The notes: generated from the letters alone by a model not told the origin. DNA of 7,335 nt from 66-474 sp036278635 (GCA_036278635.1 DASUKQ010000006.1:1-7335); one strand, 5' to 3'; positions 1 through 6,576 are shown, counted from the first letter of the stretch. Program-made: numbers and translations.

Positions 1-133
1 TGTGTTCGAGCGCCGGCAGGTTGATGCGGCGGATGTCGCCGTCCACCCGGATCATCGGTGGCAGCCCCGCCGACAGGTGCAGGTCCGAGGCCTTGTTCTT
101 GACCGAAAAGGCCAGCAGTTCCGCAATATCCAT
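1..133 (-). CDS. pilT: Type IV pilus twitching motility ATPase PilT (N-terminal part, cut by the window edge)
   Basis: Only the first 44 codons are present. The protein begins MDIAELLAFSVKNKASDLHL and continues to a G-L-P-P-M-I-R-V-D-G-D-I-R-R stretch. This is the characteristic PilT/PilU N-terminal PAS-like region, including the SDLHLS and PPMIRVDG motifs. From family knowledge, PilT is the cytoplasmic hexameric ATPase that powers pilus retraction, twitching motility and DNA uptake. The Walker A/B motifs would lie beyond the window. The ATG at 133 is preceded by a strong purine-rich ribosome binding site (GGGAGGGGG, about four bases before the start). It lies 191 bases downstream of the histidine kinase on the same strand. 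The fragment fits PilT better than PilU, but PilU shares this region, so the assignment rests on a short piece. Confidence 0.88.
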   Translation of the reverse strand, partial: MDIAELLAFSVKNKASDLHLSAGLPPMIRVDGDIRRINLPALEH

Positions 134-264
134 GAACCCCCTCCCAAGAATGTCTTGCACCATCCGCCGGATCTTTGGCAGCCGGCATCACTGTGCCCTA
201 CGCCGGCCGACCCCGCAAGCCCACATTCCCCATGCGGGCGCGGGCGACCGCCGCAGCGGGGCCG

Positions 265-270
265 AGTATA
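265..270 (-). promoter_or_regulatory. Possible -10 element upstream of pilT
   Basis: The minus strand reads TATACT (5 of 6 to the sigma70 -10 consensus) within an otherwise extremely GC-rich gap between the kinase stop and pilT. No good -35 hexamer lies 16-18 bases upstream; the region there is CCGGTTTCGG. If used, it would give a leader of roughly 125 bases before pilT. I see nothing else in the 134-324 gap: no tRNA, no terminator with a T tract, and no repeat beyond GC-rich short palindromes. Confidence 0.3.
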
Positions 271-324
271 CGCCCGGCGCCGGCACCGAAACCGGGCCGG
301 GGTCGACGCTTCCGGGCAGCCGGA

Positions 325-1617
325 TCAGGCCTCCGCCGATCCCCCGAAATCGAGTGTCGCGACCGCCCCGCGTTCCGCCCGTGGCGCCAGCGTCACCCGC
401 CAGCCGTAGAGCTCGCACAGCCGGCGGACGATCGCCAGCCCCAGGCCGGCGCCCTTGACCGTCTCGCCCTCGCCCCGCACCCCGCGCTCGAACAGGCGCT
501 CGGCGTCCTCGGGCTTGATCCCCGGCCCGGTATCCTCGACCCGCACCCGGCCCGGCTGCACCCGCACCACGATCTCGCCTTCCTGGGTGTACTTGCAGGC
601 GTTGCCCACCAGGTTGCCCAGCGCGACCGCCACCACGGAAGACGGTGCGTCGACGGTGACCGGCGCTTCGATCTCTGCGCGCAAATCGATCGGCTTGCGC
701 CCGAGGTTTGGCCGGTTGGTATCGATCACTTCCTCGGCCACCGTGGCGACGTTGGTGGTTTCGCCGTCGACGGGACCGGAGCGCTCGGCGCGCGACAGCA
801 GCAGCAACGCCTGGGTCAATTCGGTCGACTGGCGCACCGCGCGCGCGATGCGCTGCAGGCGGGTGTGGAGTTTTTCCGGAAGATCAGGCGTCGCCATCAG
901 CAATTCGGTGGTACTGGCAATCACGGCCAGCGGCGTGCGCAGTTCGTGGCTGACGTCGGAATTGAATTCGCGATCGCGCTCGATCAACGCGCTCTGGCGT
1001 TGCGCGTAGTCATCGAGCGCGGCGGCCAGCTCGCCGACCTCGTCCTCCGCGAAGTGCGGCGCCAGGGGTTCCAGCTGCCGGCCGCTGCGGAGCGCACGCA
1101 GGCGCTGCGCGAGATCCGTCACCGGACGCATGACCCGGCGCGACAGCCAATAGCCCACCGCAAGCGAAAGCAGGCTGAACAGGATCACGACGCCGACCAG
1201 GGTCGTGATCAGCTGGCGCTTGCCCAGACCCGCGCGGCTGATGTCGTAGATGAGGAATGCCCAGAGGCCGTAGGCGTGCGCGACTGCCAGCTTGTAGTGG
1301 GCCGGCTTGCCATCGGCGCCGCCGTGCATGTCGTACACGCCGGGTTCCAGCCCCTGCCACGACAACGGCGCCTGGTAAACGGTGCGGTCGCTCCACAACC
1401 AGCCTTCCACCAGTTTCGACTGCAGTGGCTGGTCCGGGTGCAGGTGCTTGTTGTTCAGCGCCTGCTGCACGTCGACTTCGAGACTGCGGTTGATCAACTG
1501 GTTTTCGACCTTGGAGCGCACGTACAACGACGCACCCGCGAACAATGCGCTCAGGACAAAGCCGAACAGCGTGAAGGTGACGATCAGCCGGAAGCGGAGC
1601 TTACGCCGGGACTGCAT
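325..1617 (-). CDS. HAMP-domain sensor histidine kinase of a two-component system
   Basis: 430 residues from the chosen start, MQSRRKLRFR. Transmembrane helix 1 spans about residues 10-32 and helix 2 about 135-158. They flank a periplasmic segment of about 100 residues that I do not recognise as a known sensor domain. A HAMP linker follows (about 159-212, with the MRPVTDLAQRL core). The dimerisation/phosphoacceptor helix carries D-V-S-H-E-L-R-T-P-L with His224. The HATPase domain has the N box (N335-LVGNACKY), G1 (D362-TGPGI), F box (LFERG, 375-379) and G2 (GAGLGL, 389-394), so it looks catalytically complete. The start at 1617 lies inside the end of the response regulator gene (17-base overlap), typical of translational coupling. 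An in-frame ATG at 1647 is possible but adds ten residues with no membrane or kinase features. Predicted role: autophosphorylate on His224 and transfer to Asp51 of the partner regulator. It somewhat resembles the ColS/PhoQ-type class, but I cannot assign a named system or signal. Confidence 0.93.
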   Translation of the reverse strand: MQSRRKLRFRLIVTFTLFGFVLSALFAGASLYVRSKVENQLINRSLEVDVQQALNNKHLHPDQPLQSKLVEGWLWSDRTVYQAPLSWQGLEPGVYDMHGGADGKPAHYKLAVAHAYGLWAFLIYDISRAGLGKRQLITTLVGVVILFSLLSLAVGYWLSRRVMRPVTDLAQRLRALRSGRQLEPLAPHFAEDEVGELAAALDDYAQRQSALIERDREFNSDVSHELRTPLAVIASTTELLMATPDLPEKLHTRLQRIARAVRQSTELTQALLLLSRAERSGPVDGETTNVATVAEEVIDTNRPNLGRKPIDLRAEIEAPVTVDAPSSVVAVALGNLVGNACKYTQEGEIVVRVQPGRVRVEDTGPGIKPEDAERLFERGVRGEGETVKGAGLGLAIVRRLCELYGWRVTLAPRAERGAVATLDFGGSAEA

Positions 1618-2287
1618 CCGGATCGACCATGCGGTAGCCGATCCCATGGCGGGTATGGATCAACGGCTTGTCGAACGGCTTGTCGATGGCCGCGCGCAGG
1701 CCATGGATGTGCACCCGCAGCGAATCGGAGTCCGGCAGTTCCTCGCCCCACACCTTCTGTTCGAGATCCTGGCGCGTCACCACCGAGGGGCTGGCGTCCA
1801 TCAACGCCTGCAGGAGTTTCAGGCCGATCGGGTTCAACTGGATCGAATGGCCGGCGCGGGTGACCACCAGCGTGTCGAGGTTGTAGGTGAGGTCCGCGAC
1901 CTTCAGCACCCGGCTCTTCGGACCCTTGCCGCGACGCGCCAGCACTTCCAGCCGCGCCGCCAGTTCCTGCAGCGCGAACGGCTTGGTCATGTAGTCGTCG
2001 GCGCCGGACTCGAATCCGACCAGTTTCTGCTCCAGCGCGTCGCGCGCGGTCAGCATCAACACCGGCGTGTGCTTGTGGGCCTCGCCGCGCAGCTTCTTGC
2101 AGACCTCGATGCCGTCCATCCCGGGCAGCGTCAGGTCCAGCACGATCACGTCGAACTCGTTGACCACCGCGAGGTGCAGGCCGGTCACGCCGTCACCGGC
2201 AAAGTCGACCACGTGGCCGCGGTCCTCCAGGTAGTCGCCGATATTGGTGGCGATGTCGTTGTTGTCCTCGATCACCAGCACGCGCAT
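1601..2287 (-). CDS. OmpR/PhoB-family response regulator transcription factor
   Basis: 228 residues. The N-terminal receiver domain (about 1-118) has the acidic pair E7/D8, the phosphoacceptor D51 in VIVLDLTLPGMDG, the switch residue T80 (LMLTAR) and the conserved K102 (TKPF). The C-terminal winged helix (about 128-222) has the ends typical of OmpR-type regulators: LNPIGLKLLQAL, a DLEQKVWGEE turn, the recognition helix region DSDSLRVHIHGLRAAID, and the wing HTRHGIGYRMV. It is a DNA-binding activator or repressor controlled by the kinase whose gene overlaps its 3' end. The DSDSLRVHIHGLR...DKPF signature is reminiscent of ColR-type regulators, but this is memory of motifs rather than an alignment, so no symbol is given. 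The ribosome binding site before the ATG is weak (GGAACC). The M56 peptidase gene ends 80 bases upstream on the same strand, and I see no convincing promoter between them, so read-through is plausible. Confidence 0.95.
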   Translation of the reverse strand: MRVLVIEDNNDIATNIGDYLEDRGHVVDFAGDGVTGLHLAVVNEFDVIVLDLTLPGMDGIEVCKKLRGEAHKHTPVLMLTARDALEQKLVGFESGADDYMTKPFALQELAARLEVLARRGKGPKSRVLKVADLTYNLDTLVVTRAGHSIQLNPIGLKLLQALMDASPSVVTRQDLEQKVWGEELPDSDSLRVHIHGLRAAIDKPFDKPLIHTRHGIGYRMVDPDAVPA

Positions 2288-2367
2288 GGCAGGTTCCGAC
2301 TGGCGCGCTCTCGTGCGCTGGACGCAAGCTTAGCGAGAAACGTGCAGGCGTGTCTTGTCGGGACGGC

Positions 2368-4053
2368 TCAATGCCGCGCGCGCAAGGTTTGCAGGTCCGG
2401 CTGGGGTCCCTGCACGTGCCGGCAAATATGCGTGCCGGTACTCGGGACGCAACCGTCGTCGGCGACCGCGGCGGCCGCCCCGGCGTTCGCTCCGAGACGA
2501 AAGGTGAAGATCTGGCGATAGCGCTTTCCCGCGACCGCGGGCGGCGCGAAACGCCACTGCGACAACGCCTGCAATGCGGCCGCATCGAACAGCCCGGCCG
2601 CAGACGAGTCCACGACCCGCAGATCACGCGGCACGCCCCCGGCGGTCAGCGTGAACTCGACATCGACCTCGCCCTGCAGGCCATTGCGGAGTGCCTGCAG
2701 CGGATACTCCGGCGCCACGGCGTGGACCGCCCGTGGAGCGGACCGGGAGGGTGAAGATGCGGCCGGAGCCGCGGCCCGGGACGGCACGGCCGGCGCCACG
2801 CGCATGGGCGCCGCATCGACATCGGCGATTTCAAGCGTCGGCGTGATCGCGGCGGACAGGACGCCCGGCGTTGGCATGGCATCCTTCGACGCCGGGCGGG
2901 CCAGGGCAACCGGTGACATCGGCGCAAGATCAGGCCGTTGCGCCGGAATGCCATGCAGGACCGGCGCCGGAAAAGCCGCGACGAGCGCGCCGAGATTTTG
3001 CCGCAATGCTGCGGCGTTGGCGGCCAGCACCCGATCGACGCGCTCCCGCACCATGTCCTGCCGCAAGGCGAAACCCACTCCAACCGCCACGCCGAGCAGC
3101 GCGACCAGAATCGTCGTGAGGCCGACGTGCCCCCGCCGCCGCTCGGGCGTGGCGCCGGCGATGAACCACGCGCGTTCCACCAATACGCCGCCGCTGGCGG
3201 CCAGCGCCAGGTCGGCATGGCCCGTGCGGAATTCCTCCAGCCCGGCCAGTGCCGCCACGAAATCGCGACGCTTGCCACCGGTCGCCTGCAACGCCAATGC
3301 GTCGCAACACAACTCGCGTTCGTTGCGCGCGTCGCGCGAGATCCAGTGCACCACCGGGTGGTAGAACAGCAGCGTCTCCACGACCACCTGGAACAGGTTG
3401 GCGAGATGGTCGAGTCGACGCAGGTGCGCGAATTCGTGGGCGAGGATCAGGTCCACCTGGGCGGTCGGCATCCGCGCCAGCATCGCCAGCGGCACCACCA
3501 CGACCGGACGCACCCACCCGACCAGGGTCGGAGTCGCGATCCGCACGCTCGCCAGCACGCGGACGGCGCGTCGCAGGCCCAGGCCCAGTGCGAGCAGGCG
3601 CGCCCGTTCCTGCCATGCCGGCAAGGTCTCGGCGACGCGCACGACCGCACGCAGCCCGCGCCACTGGCGAAAAACCCGCAGCGCCAGGAATGCCACGCCG
3701 CAACCCCACACGAGTACCAGCCACGGCAATGCGATACGCAATGGCGCAAGCCAGCCGGGCTGCACCGTTGCGGCCGGGGACGAGGCTGTCGCGGGCGCGC
3801 CGGCGACCACGACACTGACGGAATCGACCGGCGGTGCCGTCAGCACCCTGAACTCGTGCAGCCCGGTCACGATCGGCAAACCCGCCAACAGCACCATCGC
3901 CGCCATCGCGGCGAGGTAGCGCGGATTGCCGCGCGGCAGGACCGCACGGGCGATCGCATACGACACGCCCACGAGCGCGGCCTGCCAGACAAAATGCAGC
4001 AGGCACCAGCCGAGTGACTGGACCACGATCGGGAACCAGTCGGGCACGTTCAT
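2368..4053 (-). CDS. M56 (BlaR1/MecR1-type) membrane metallopeptidase with a C-terminal TonB-like domain
   Basis: 561 residues. Hydrophobic segments lie at about 12-38, 45-64, 104-126 and 309-330. The peptidase core has the zinc motif H206-E-F-A-H210 in LILAHEFAHLRRLDH, and downstream N-E-R-E247-L-C-C-D251, matching the E...D element that supplies the third ligand in the M56 family. From about 331 to 446 there is a Pro/Ala/Ser-rich linker. Residues about 447-520 (YPLQALRNGLQGEVDVEFTL to the SQWRFAPP region) form a TonB C-terminal fold-type domain, presumably periplasmic. A penicillin-binding sensor domain, as in true BlaR1, is absent. From the family, the enzyme would be expected to trigger inactivation of its partner repressor by proteolysis in response to an envelope signal. 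The start overlaps the BlaI-type repressor stop by four bases (ATGA), with AAGGA nine bases before the ATG. The last 40 residues contain C535-VPSTGTHI-C544, a possible disulfide. Confidence 0.92.
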   Translation of the reverse strand: MNVPDWFPIVVQSLGWCLLHFVWQAALVGVSYAIARAVLPRGNPRYLAAMAAMVLLAGLPIVTGLHEFRVLTAPPVDSVSVVVAGAPATASSPAATVQPGWLAPLRIALPWLVLVWGCGVAFLALRVFRQWRGLRAVVRVAETLPAWQERARLLALGLGLRRAVRVLASVRIATPTLVGWVRPVVVVPLAMLARMPTAQVDLILAHEFAHLRRLDHLANLFQVVVETLLFYHPVVHWISRDARNERELCCDALALQATGGKRRDFVAALAGLEEFRTGHADLALAASGGVLVERAWFIAGATPERRRGHVGLTTILVALLGVAVGVGFALRQDMVRERVDRVLAANAAALRQNLGALVAAFPAPVLHGIPAQRPDLAPMSPVALARPASKDAMPTPGVLSAAITPTLEIADVDAAPMRVAPAVPSRAAAPAASSPSRSAPRAVHAVAPEYPLQALRNGLQGEVDVEFTLTAGGVPRDLRVVDSSAAGLFDAAALQALSQWRFAPPAVAGKRYRQIFTFRLGANAGAAAAVADDGCVPSTGTHICRHVQGPQPDLQTLRARH

Positions 4054-4451
4054 GACCCGGCGTCCTTGTCGAGTTTGTTCAGCAGGGCGCGGATTTCGCG
4101 CAATTCCTCGCGACTGGCCTTGTGGTCGCCCAAAGCCTGCAGCACGAGGCGCGACGACGAACCATCGAACACGTGCTGCAACAGGTCGGACAGGAACCGC
4201 TTCTGGGTGCGCTCCTTGCTGACCGCCGCGCGATACACGTGTGCGCGCTGCGATTCGTCGCGCAGGACCAGTTGCTTGTCGTACATGATCTGCAACAGCT
4301 TCAGCGCCGTGGTGTAGCCCGTGCCGTCACGTCGGTGCAGCACCTCGTGCACGTCGCGGACCGTGCAATCGCCACGTTCCCACAGCACCTGCAGGATCTC
4401 CAGTTCTGCGGCGGTGGGGCGGGGCAACGCAATCTTGCGACTGGCCTTCAC
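4050..4451 (-). CDS. BlaI/MecI/CopY-family transcriptional repressor
   Basis: 133 residues, the usual family length. The N-terminal winged helix (about 10-76) opens with the family signature P-T-A-A-E-L-E-I-L-Q-V-L-W. It continues with the CTVRDVHEVL helix, then G-Y-T-T-A-L-K-L-L-Q-I-M as recognition helix, and the wing LVLRDESQRAHVYRAAVS. The C-terminal dimerisation part has FLSDLLQHVFDGSSSRLVLQAL, where the repressor is cleaved in characterised BlaI/MecI systems. The start is GTG at 4451, preceded by GGGGGCGG; no better ATG is available. It overlaps the M56 gene by four bases, the classic repressor-peptidase pairing, and follows the lipoprotein gene after 62 bases with no clear promoter between. 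I found no TACA-N-TGTA-like operator dyad upstream, so its targets are unknown. There is no beta-lactamase gene in view, so naming it blaI would overstate the case. Confidence 0.94.
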   Translation of the reverse strand: MKASRKIALPRPTAAELEILQVLWERGDCTVRDVHEVLHRRDGTGYTTALKLLQIMYDKQLVLRDESQRAHVYRAAVSKERTQKRFLSDLLQHVFDGSSSRLVLQALGDHKASREELREIRALLNKLDKDAGS

Positions 4452-4513
4452 GTCCGCCCCCGTCCGTCAACTTTCGCACGCTTGCAGAATCGCGGCTTCA
4501 CCGGTCGCTACCG

Positions 4514-5086
4514 TCAATTCCCTGTTTTCCGTTGCATCGTCGCATCGCGGGTCCGCAGGAATTCCTGCGCGCCCTTCTGTTCGGCCTGGATCTGGGCGTA
4601 AGTCTTGCAAGTCTTCACCGGCAGATGCGAACCCACGGGCATCATGGTTTGACAGATCAGGCGATCGCCGTCCTTCTTGGTCAGGATCGCATTGATCGTG
4701 GTCTGGTCGGCCAGCAACCTGGCCCTTGCGTTCTGGTCCATCTTGTCCACGCTGCCGTACCTGTCGTACAGCGTCTGCATGTCGGCAAAACTGCCGTCGA
4801 TCGTCTTGCGCTCCTGATTGTCGATGTACTGCCAGCGTCCGCCCGGCTGCATCTGTTGATGGATGGCCGCGACAATCGCCGCGAAGTTGTCCGCGGTATC
4901 GGCTTTCACGACGGGTTTGCCACCCTCTTCGGGAATGGCGGTGGTGGGCGCCGGGGCGGCCGCGGCCTGGACCGACGGGTTCATCGGTTGTGCGGTACTG
5001 GCGCGGGTGCCGCCTGTTTCGGCACAACCCTGCAGCGTCAATGCCCCCATCGCGGCCGCGAAAATCAAACAGGTAGTCGCTTTCAT
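4514..5086 (-). CDS. Small predicted lipoprotein with a conserved-looking two-cysteine motif; function unknown
   Basis: 190 residues. The N-terminus (MKATTCLIFAAAMGALTLQG followed by C21) is a lipoprotein signal peptide with lipobox L-Q-G-C, so it should be lipidated at Cys21 and anchored in the envelope. A low-complexity Ala/Pro/Thr linker runs to about residue 60. A soluble, mostly helical, charged domain follows, with no enzymatic motif I recognise. Near the C-terminus C145 and C160 bracket a Q-T-M-M-P-V-G-S-H-L-P-V-K-T segment. Similar C...(T/V)GS...P...C segments recur, from memory, in uncharacterised xanthomonad exported proteins, and a disulfide is likely. The ATG at 5086 has GGAG ten bases upstream; a nearer ATG eight bases upstream is out of frame and stops at once. 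It has its own strong promoter at 5145-5174 and lies 62 bases before the BlaI-type gene. It may therefore be the first gene of that operon and either a target or a partner of the repressor module. Confidence 0.82.
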   Translation of the reverse strand: MKATTCLIFAAAMGALTLQGCAETGGTRASTAQPMNPSVQAAAAPAPTTAIPEEGGKPVVKADTADNFAAIVAAIHQQMQPGGRWQYIDNQERKTIDGSFADMQTLYDRYGSVDKMDQNARARLLADQTTINAILTKKDGDRLICQTMMPVGSHLPVKTCKTYAQIQAEQKGAQEFLRTRDATMQRKTGN

Positions 5087-5144
5087 CGTCCCATTTCTCC
5101 AACGCGTTGCCGCGCACTCGATTGGTCACGGCGCGGATGTCTCC

Positions 5145-5174
5145 ATGCTAGACACACGCCCGGCCCGCTGTCAA
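5145..5174 (-). promoter_or_regulatory. Sigma70-like promoter for the lipoprotein (and possibly blaI-M56) unit
   Basis: The minus strand shows a perfect -35 TTGACA (5174 to 5169), an 18-base spacer, and TAGCAT (5150 to 5145) as -10, with four of six consensus bases including the key first T, second A and last T. The predicted start near 5138 would give a leader of about 50 bases before the lipoprotein ATG. It begins about 50 bases after the rimK stop, which suggests the lipoprotein unit is transcribed independently of rimBK. No inverted repeat typical of BlaI operators overlaps it. Confidence 0.6.
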
Positions 5175-5223
5175 CGATTATGTTCGTACTAGGTGGATCG
5201 TAACCCGCCCCCGGATCCGCCAG

Positions 5224-6099
5224 TCAAGCCAGCACCGTTTCGACGTGGCGGATCACGATATCCGCTACATCCACGCCTGTCACCTTCTCGATGCCTTCGA
5301 GTCCCGGCGAGGCGTTGACCTCGAGCACGAGGGGTCCACGGTCGGACCGCAACAGGTCGACGCCGGCGATGCCGAGGCCCAGTATCCGGGTCGCGCGCAA
5401 GGCGGTGCGGCGTTCCTCGCCACTCAGCCGCGCCGGGCTCCCGGTACCCCCGCGGTGTAGGTTGGCGCGGAAGTCGCCATCGACCGCGGCACGCTCCATG
5501 GCGGCGACCACTTTCCCGCCCACCACCAGGCAGCGGATATCGCGGCCGTTCGCCTCGCGCACGAATTCCTGCACCAGGAAATTGGCGTACAAGCCACGGA
5601 ACGCCTCGATCACGCTTCGCGATGCGGCCGGCTTCTCCGCCAGCACGACACCGGTGCCTTGCGCGCCTTCGTTGAGCTTGATCACGTGCGGCGGCGGCCC
5701 GAGCATGTTCAGCAGGTCGCGGGTGTCGTCCGGGTTGTCGCCGAACGCTGTCGCCGGCAGGTCGATGCCGTGCCTGGCGAGGATCTGCAGGCTGCGCAGC
5801 TTGTCGCGCGCGCGCAGCACTGCTTCGGACGGACTCGGCGTGTACACGCCCATCATCTCGAACTGGCGCAACACCGCCGTGCCATAGAACGTCACCGATG
5901 CGCCGATCCGCGGAATCACGCAGTCGTAGCCCTTCAACTCGCGCCCGCCGTAATGCACCGCGAACCCGTCGTGCGAAATCCGCATGTAGCAGCGCAACGG
6001 GTCCAGCGCGCGGGCACGATGGCCGCGCGCGCGTGCAGCGGCCAGCAGCCGCATCGTCGAATACAGGCGCGCATTGCGGGACAGGATGGCGAGCTTCAT
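5224..6099 (-). CDS. rimK: RimK-family ATP-grasp ligase (ribosomal protein S6 alpha-L-glutamate ligase)
   Basis: 291 residues, close to the usual size for RimK. The N-terminal pre-ATP-grasp region contains DCVIPRIGASVTFYG (about 59-73), a hallmark of the family. The ATP-grasp domain follows, with VIKLNEGAQGTGV (K141 and the glycine-rich loop 144-151), the hinge LVQEFVREANGRDIR (QEF at 177-179, D187), the RANLHRGG substrate/ATP loop (211-218), metal-binding D248 (GVDLL) and E260-VNASPGLEGIE. All expected catalytic elements are present. From the family, it adds glutamate residues to the C-terminus of ribosomal protein S6 (RpsF), affecting translation, motility and surface behaviour in some bacteria. 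Its start overlaps the rimB stop by four bases (ATGA) without a visible Shine-Dalgarno, so it is probably translated by coupling. Other RimK-like ligases exist, but the sequence signatures and the RimB neighbour favour S6 modification. Confidence 0.95.
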   Translation of the reverse strand: MKLAILSRNARLYSTMRLLAAARARGHRARALDPLRCYMRISHDGFAVHYGGRELKGYDCVIPRIGASVTFYGTAVLRQFEMMGVYTPSPSEAVLRARDKLRSLQILARHGIDLPATAFGDNPDDTRDLLNMLGPPPHVIKLNEGAQGTGVVLAEKPAASRSVIEAFRGLYANFLVQEFVREANGRDIRCLVVGGKVVAAMERAAVDGDFRANLHRGGTGSPARLSGEERRTALRATRILGLGIAGVDLLRSDRGPLVLEVNASPGLEGIEKVTGVDVADIVIRHVETVLA

Positions 6100-6560
6100 T
6101 GGTGCGGTTGCGGGGCGCGGGTCGGGTGGGAAAGCGTATACGAACGCGCGGGATCGACGAGCACGCGACCCGCCAGTGCCGTGCGTCCGAGCAACATCGG
6201 AAACAGCATGCCGCGGCGATCGGAAAGACTGACCTCGGCGACCAGGGCAAGCGGGCCCAGCACCACATCGGTTTCGATGAACCAGCGCCGGCTGGCGTGG
6301 CCCCCCGAATCGGTAACCCGCCGGCGATCCAGTGCGCGCGCCTCGCAGGCGACGCGCCGGGGATGATGGCGGGTGAGCGCCACATCGAAGCGCAACCAGT
6401 CGGCGCCGCCGCGCCGGAACGTTTCGAGCGATTCCACGTGCAACGCGGAGGAGCGCGCGCCGGTATCGAGCTTGGCCTTGAGCCGGACGATACCCAACTG
6501 CGGCAGCGCGACGCGTTCGCGCCAGCCGAGAACGGGAAGATCGGAGCGCGTATCGGTCAT
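6096..6560 (-). CDS. rimB: RimB-type retropepsin-like aspartic protease (formerly annotated ATP-dependent zinc protease, DUF785)
   Basis: 154 residues. The N-terminal V-L-G-W-R-E-R-V-A-L-P-Q-L-G-I segment leads to the catalytic signature K-L-D32-T-G-A-R-S-S-A-L-H. This is the single-Asp retropepsin-like motif, so the enzyme would work as a dimer. The later S-L-S-D-R-R-G-M-L-F-P-M-L-L-G-R-T-A-L stretch (about 111-129) is the hydrophobic-hydrophobic-Gly element typical of retropepsins. From work on the Pseudomonas rimABK system, the protease partner is thought to act with RimK on glutamylated S6; that role is transferred here by context. A rimA gene is not adjacent. The ATG at 6560 is only 16 bases beyond the 3' end of tRNA-Gly and has no recognisable Shine-Dalgarno. 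The start is nevertheless supported because the conserved V-L-G-W segment begins only nine codons later. Confidence 0.9.
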   Translation of the reverse strand: MTDTRSDLPVLGWRERVALPQLGIVRLKAKLDTGARSSALHVESLETFRRGGADWLRFDVALTRHHPRRVACEARALDRRRVTDSGGHASRRWFIETDVVLGPLALVAEVSLSDRRGMLFPMLLGRTALAGRVLVDPARSYTLSHPTRAPQPHQ

Positions 6561-6576
6561 GGGAAGTGCTGGTCCA

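Noticed and set aside
160..200. A possible sigma54 (-24/-12) promoter before pilT, minus strand GGGCACAGTGATGCC
   Set aside because: With GGCAC aligned to the -24 element, the GC falls one base too close, and the TTGC part of the -12 element is poor.
175..1863. A 562-codon plus-strand open frame opposite the histidine kinase and response regulator
   Set aside because: It is antisense to two genes with complete, ordered family motifs. Its translation is Arg/Gln/His-rich without domains, as expected from codon bias in GC-rich DNA.
2930..4017. Long open frames on both strands within the M56 gene (plus 2938-4017, minus 2930-4006)
   Set aside because: The M56 frame carries the HEFAH motif, membrane helices and TonB-like domain. 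The others are compositionally biased shadows with no start signal or recognisable domain.
4452..4513. TTGACG resembling a -35 element just before the BlaI-type gene
   Set aside because: It lies so near the GTG start that any -10 at proper spacing would fall inside the gene, and none is present.
4467..5129. A 220-codon minus-strand frame overlapping the lipoprotein gene
   Set aside because: The alternative frame at 4514-5086 has a lipoprotein signal peptide, a ribosome binding site and a well-placed promoter. This one is Arg/Gly/Asp-rich and lacks domains.
5175..5223. A rimK terminator hairpin from GGATCC...GATCC (minus strand)
   Set aside because: The stem is only five pairs with a loop of about 14 bases and has no T tract, so it is not a credible intrinsic terminator.
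5189..6385. A 398-codon minus-strand frame across rimB and rimK
   Set aside because: It is out of frame with two clearly recognised enzymes and its product has no family features.
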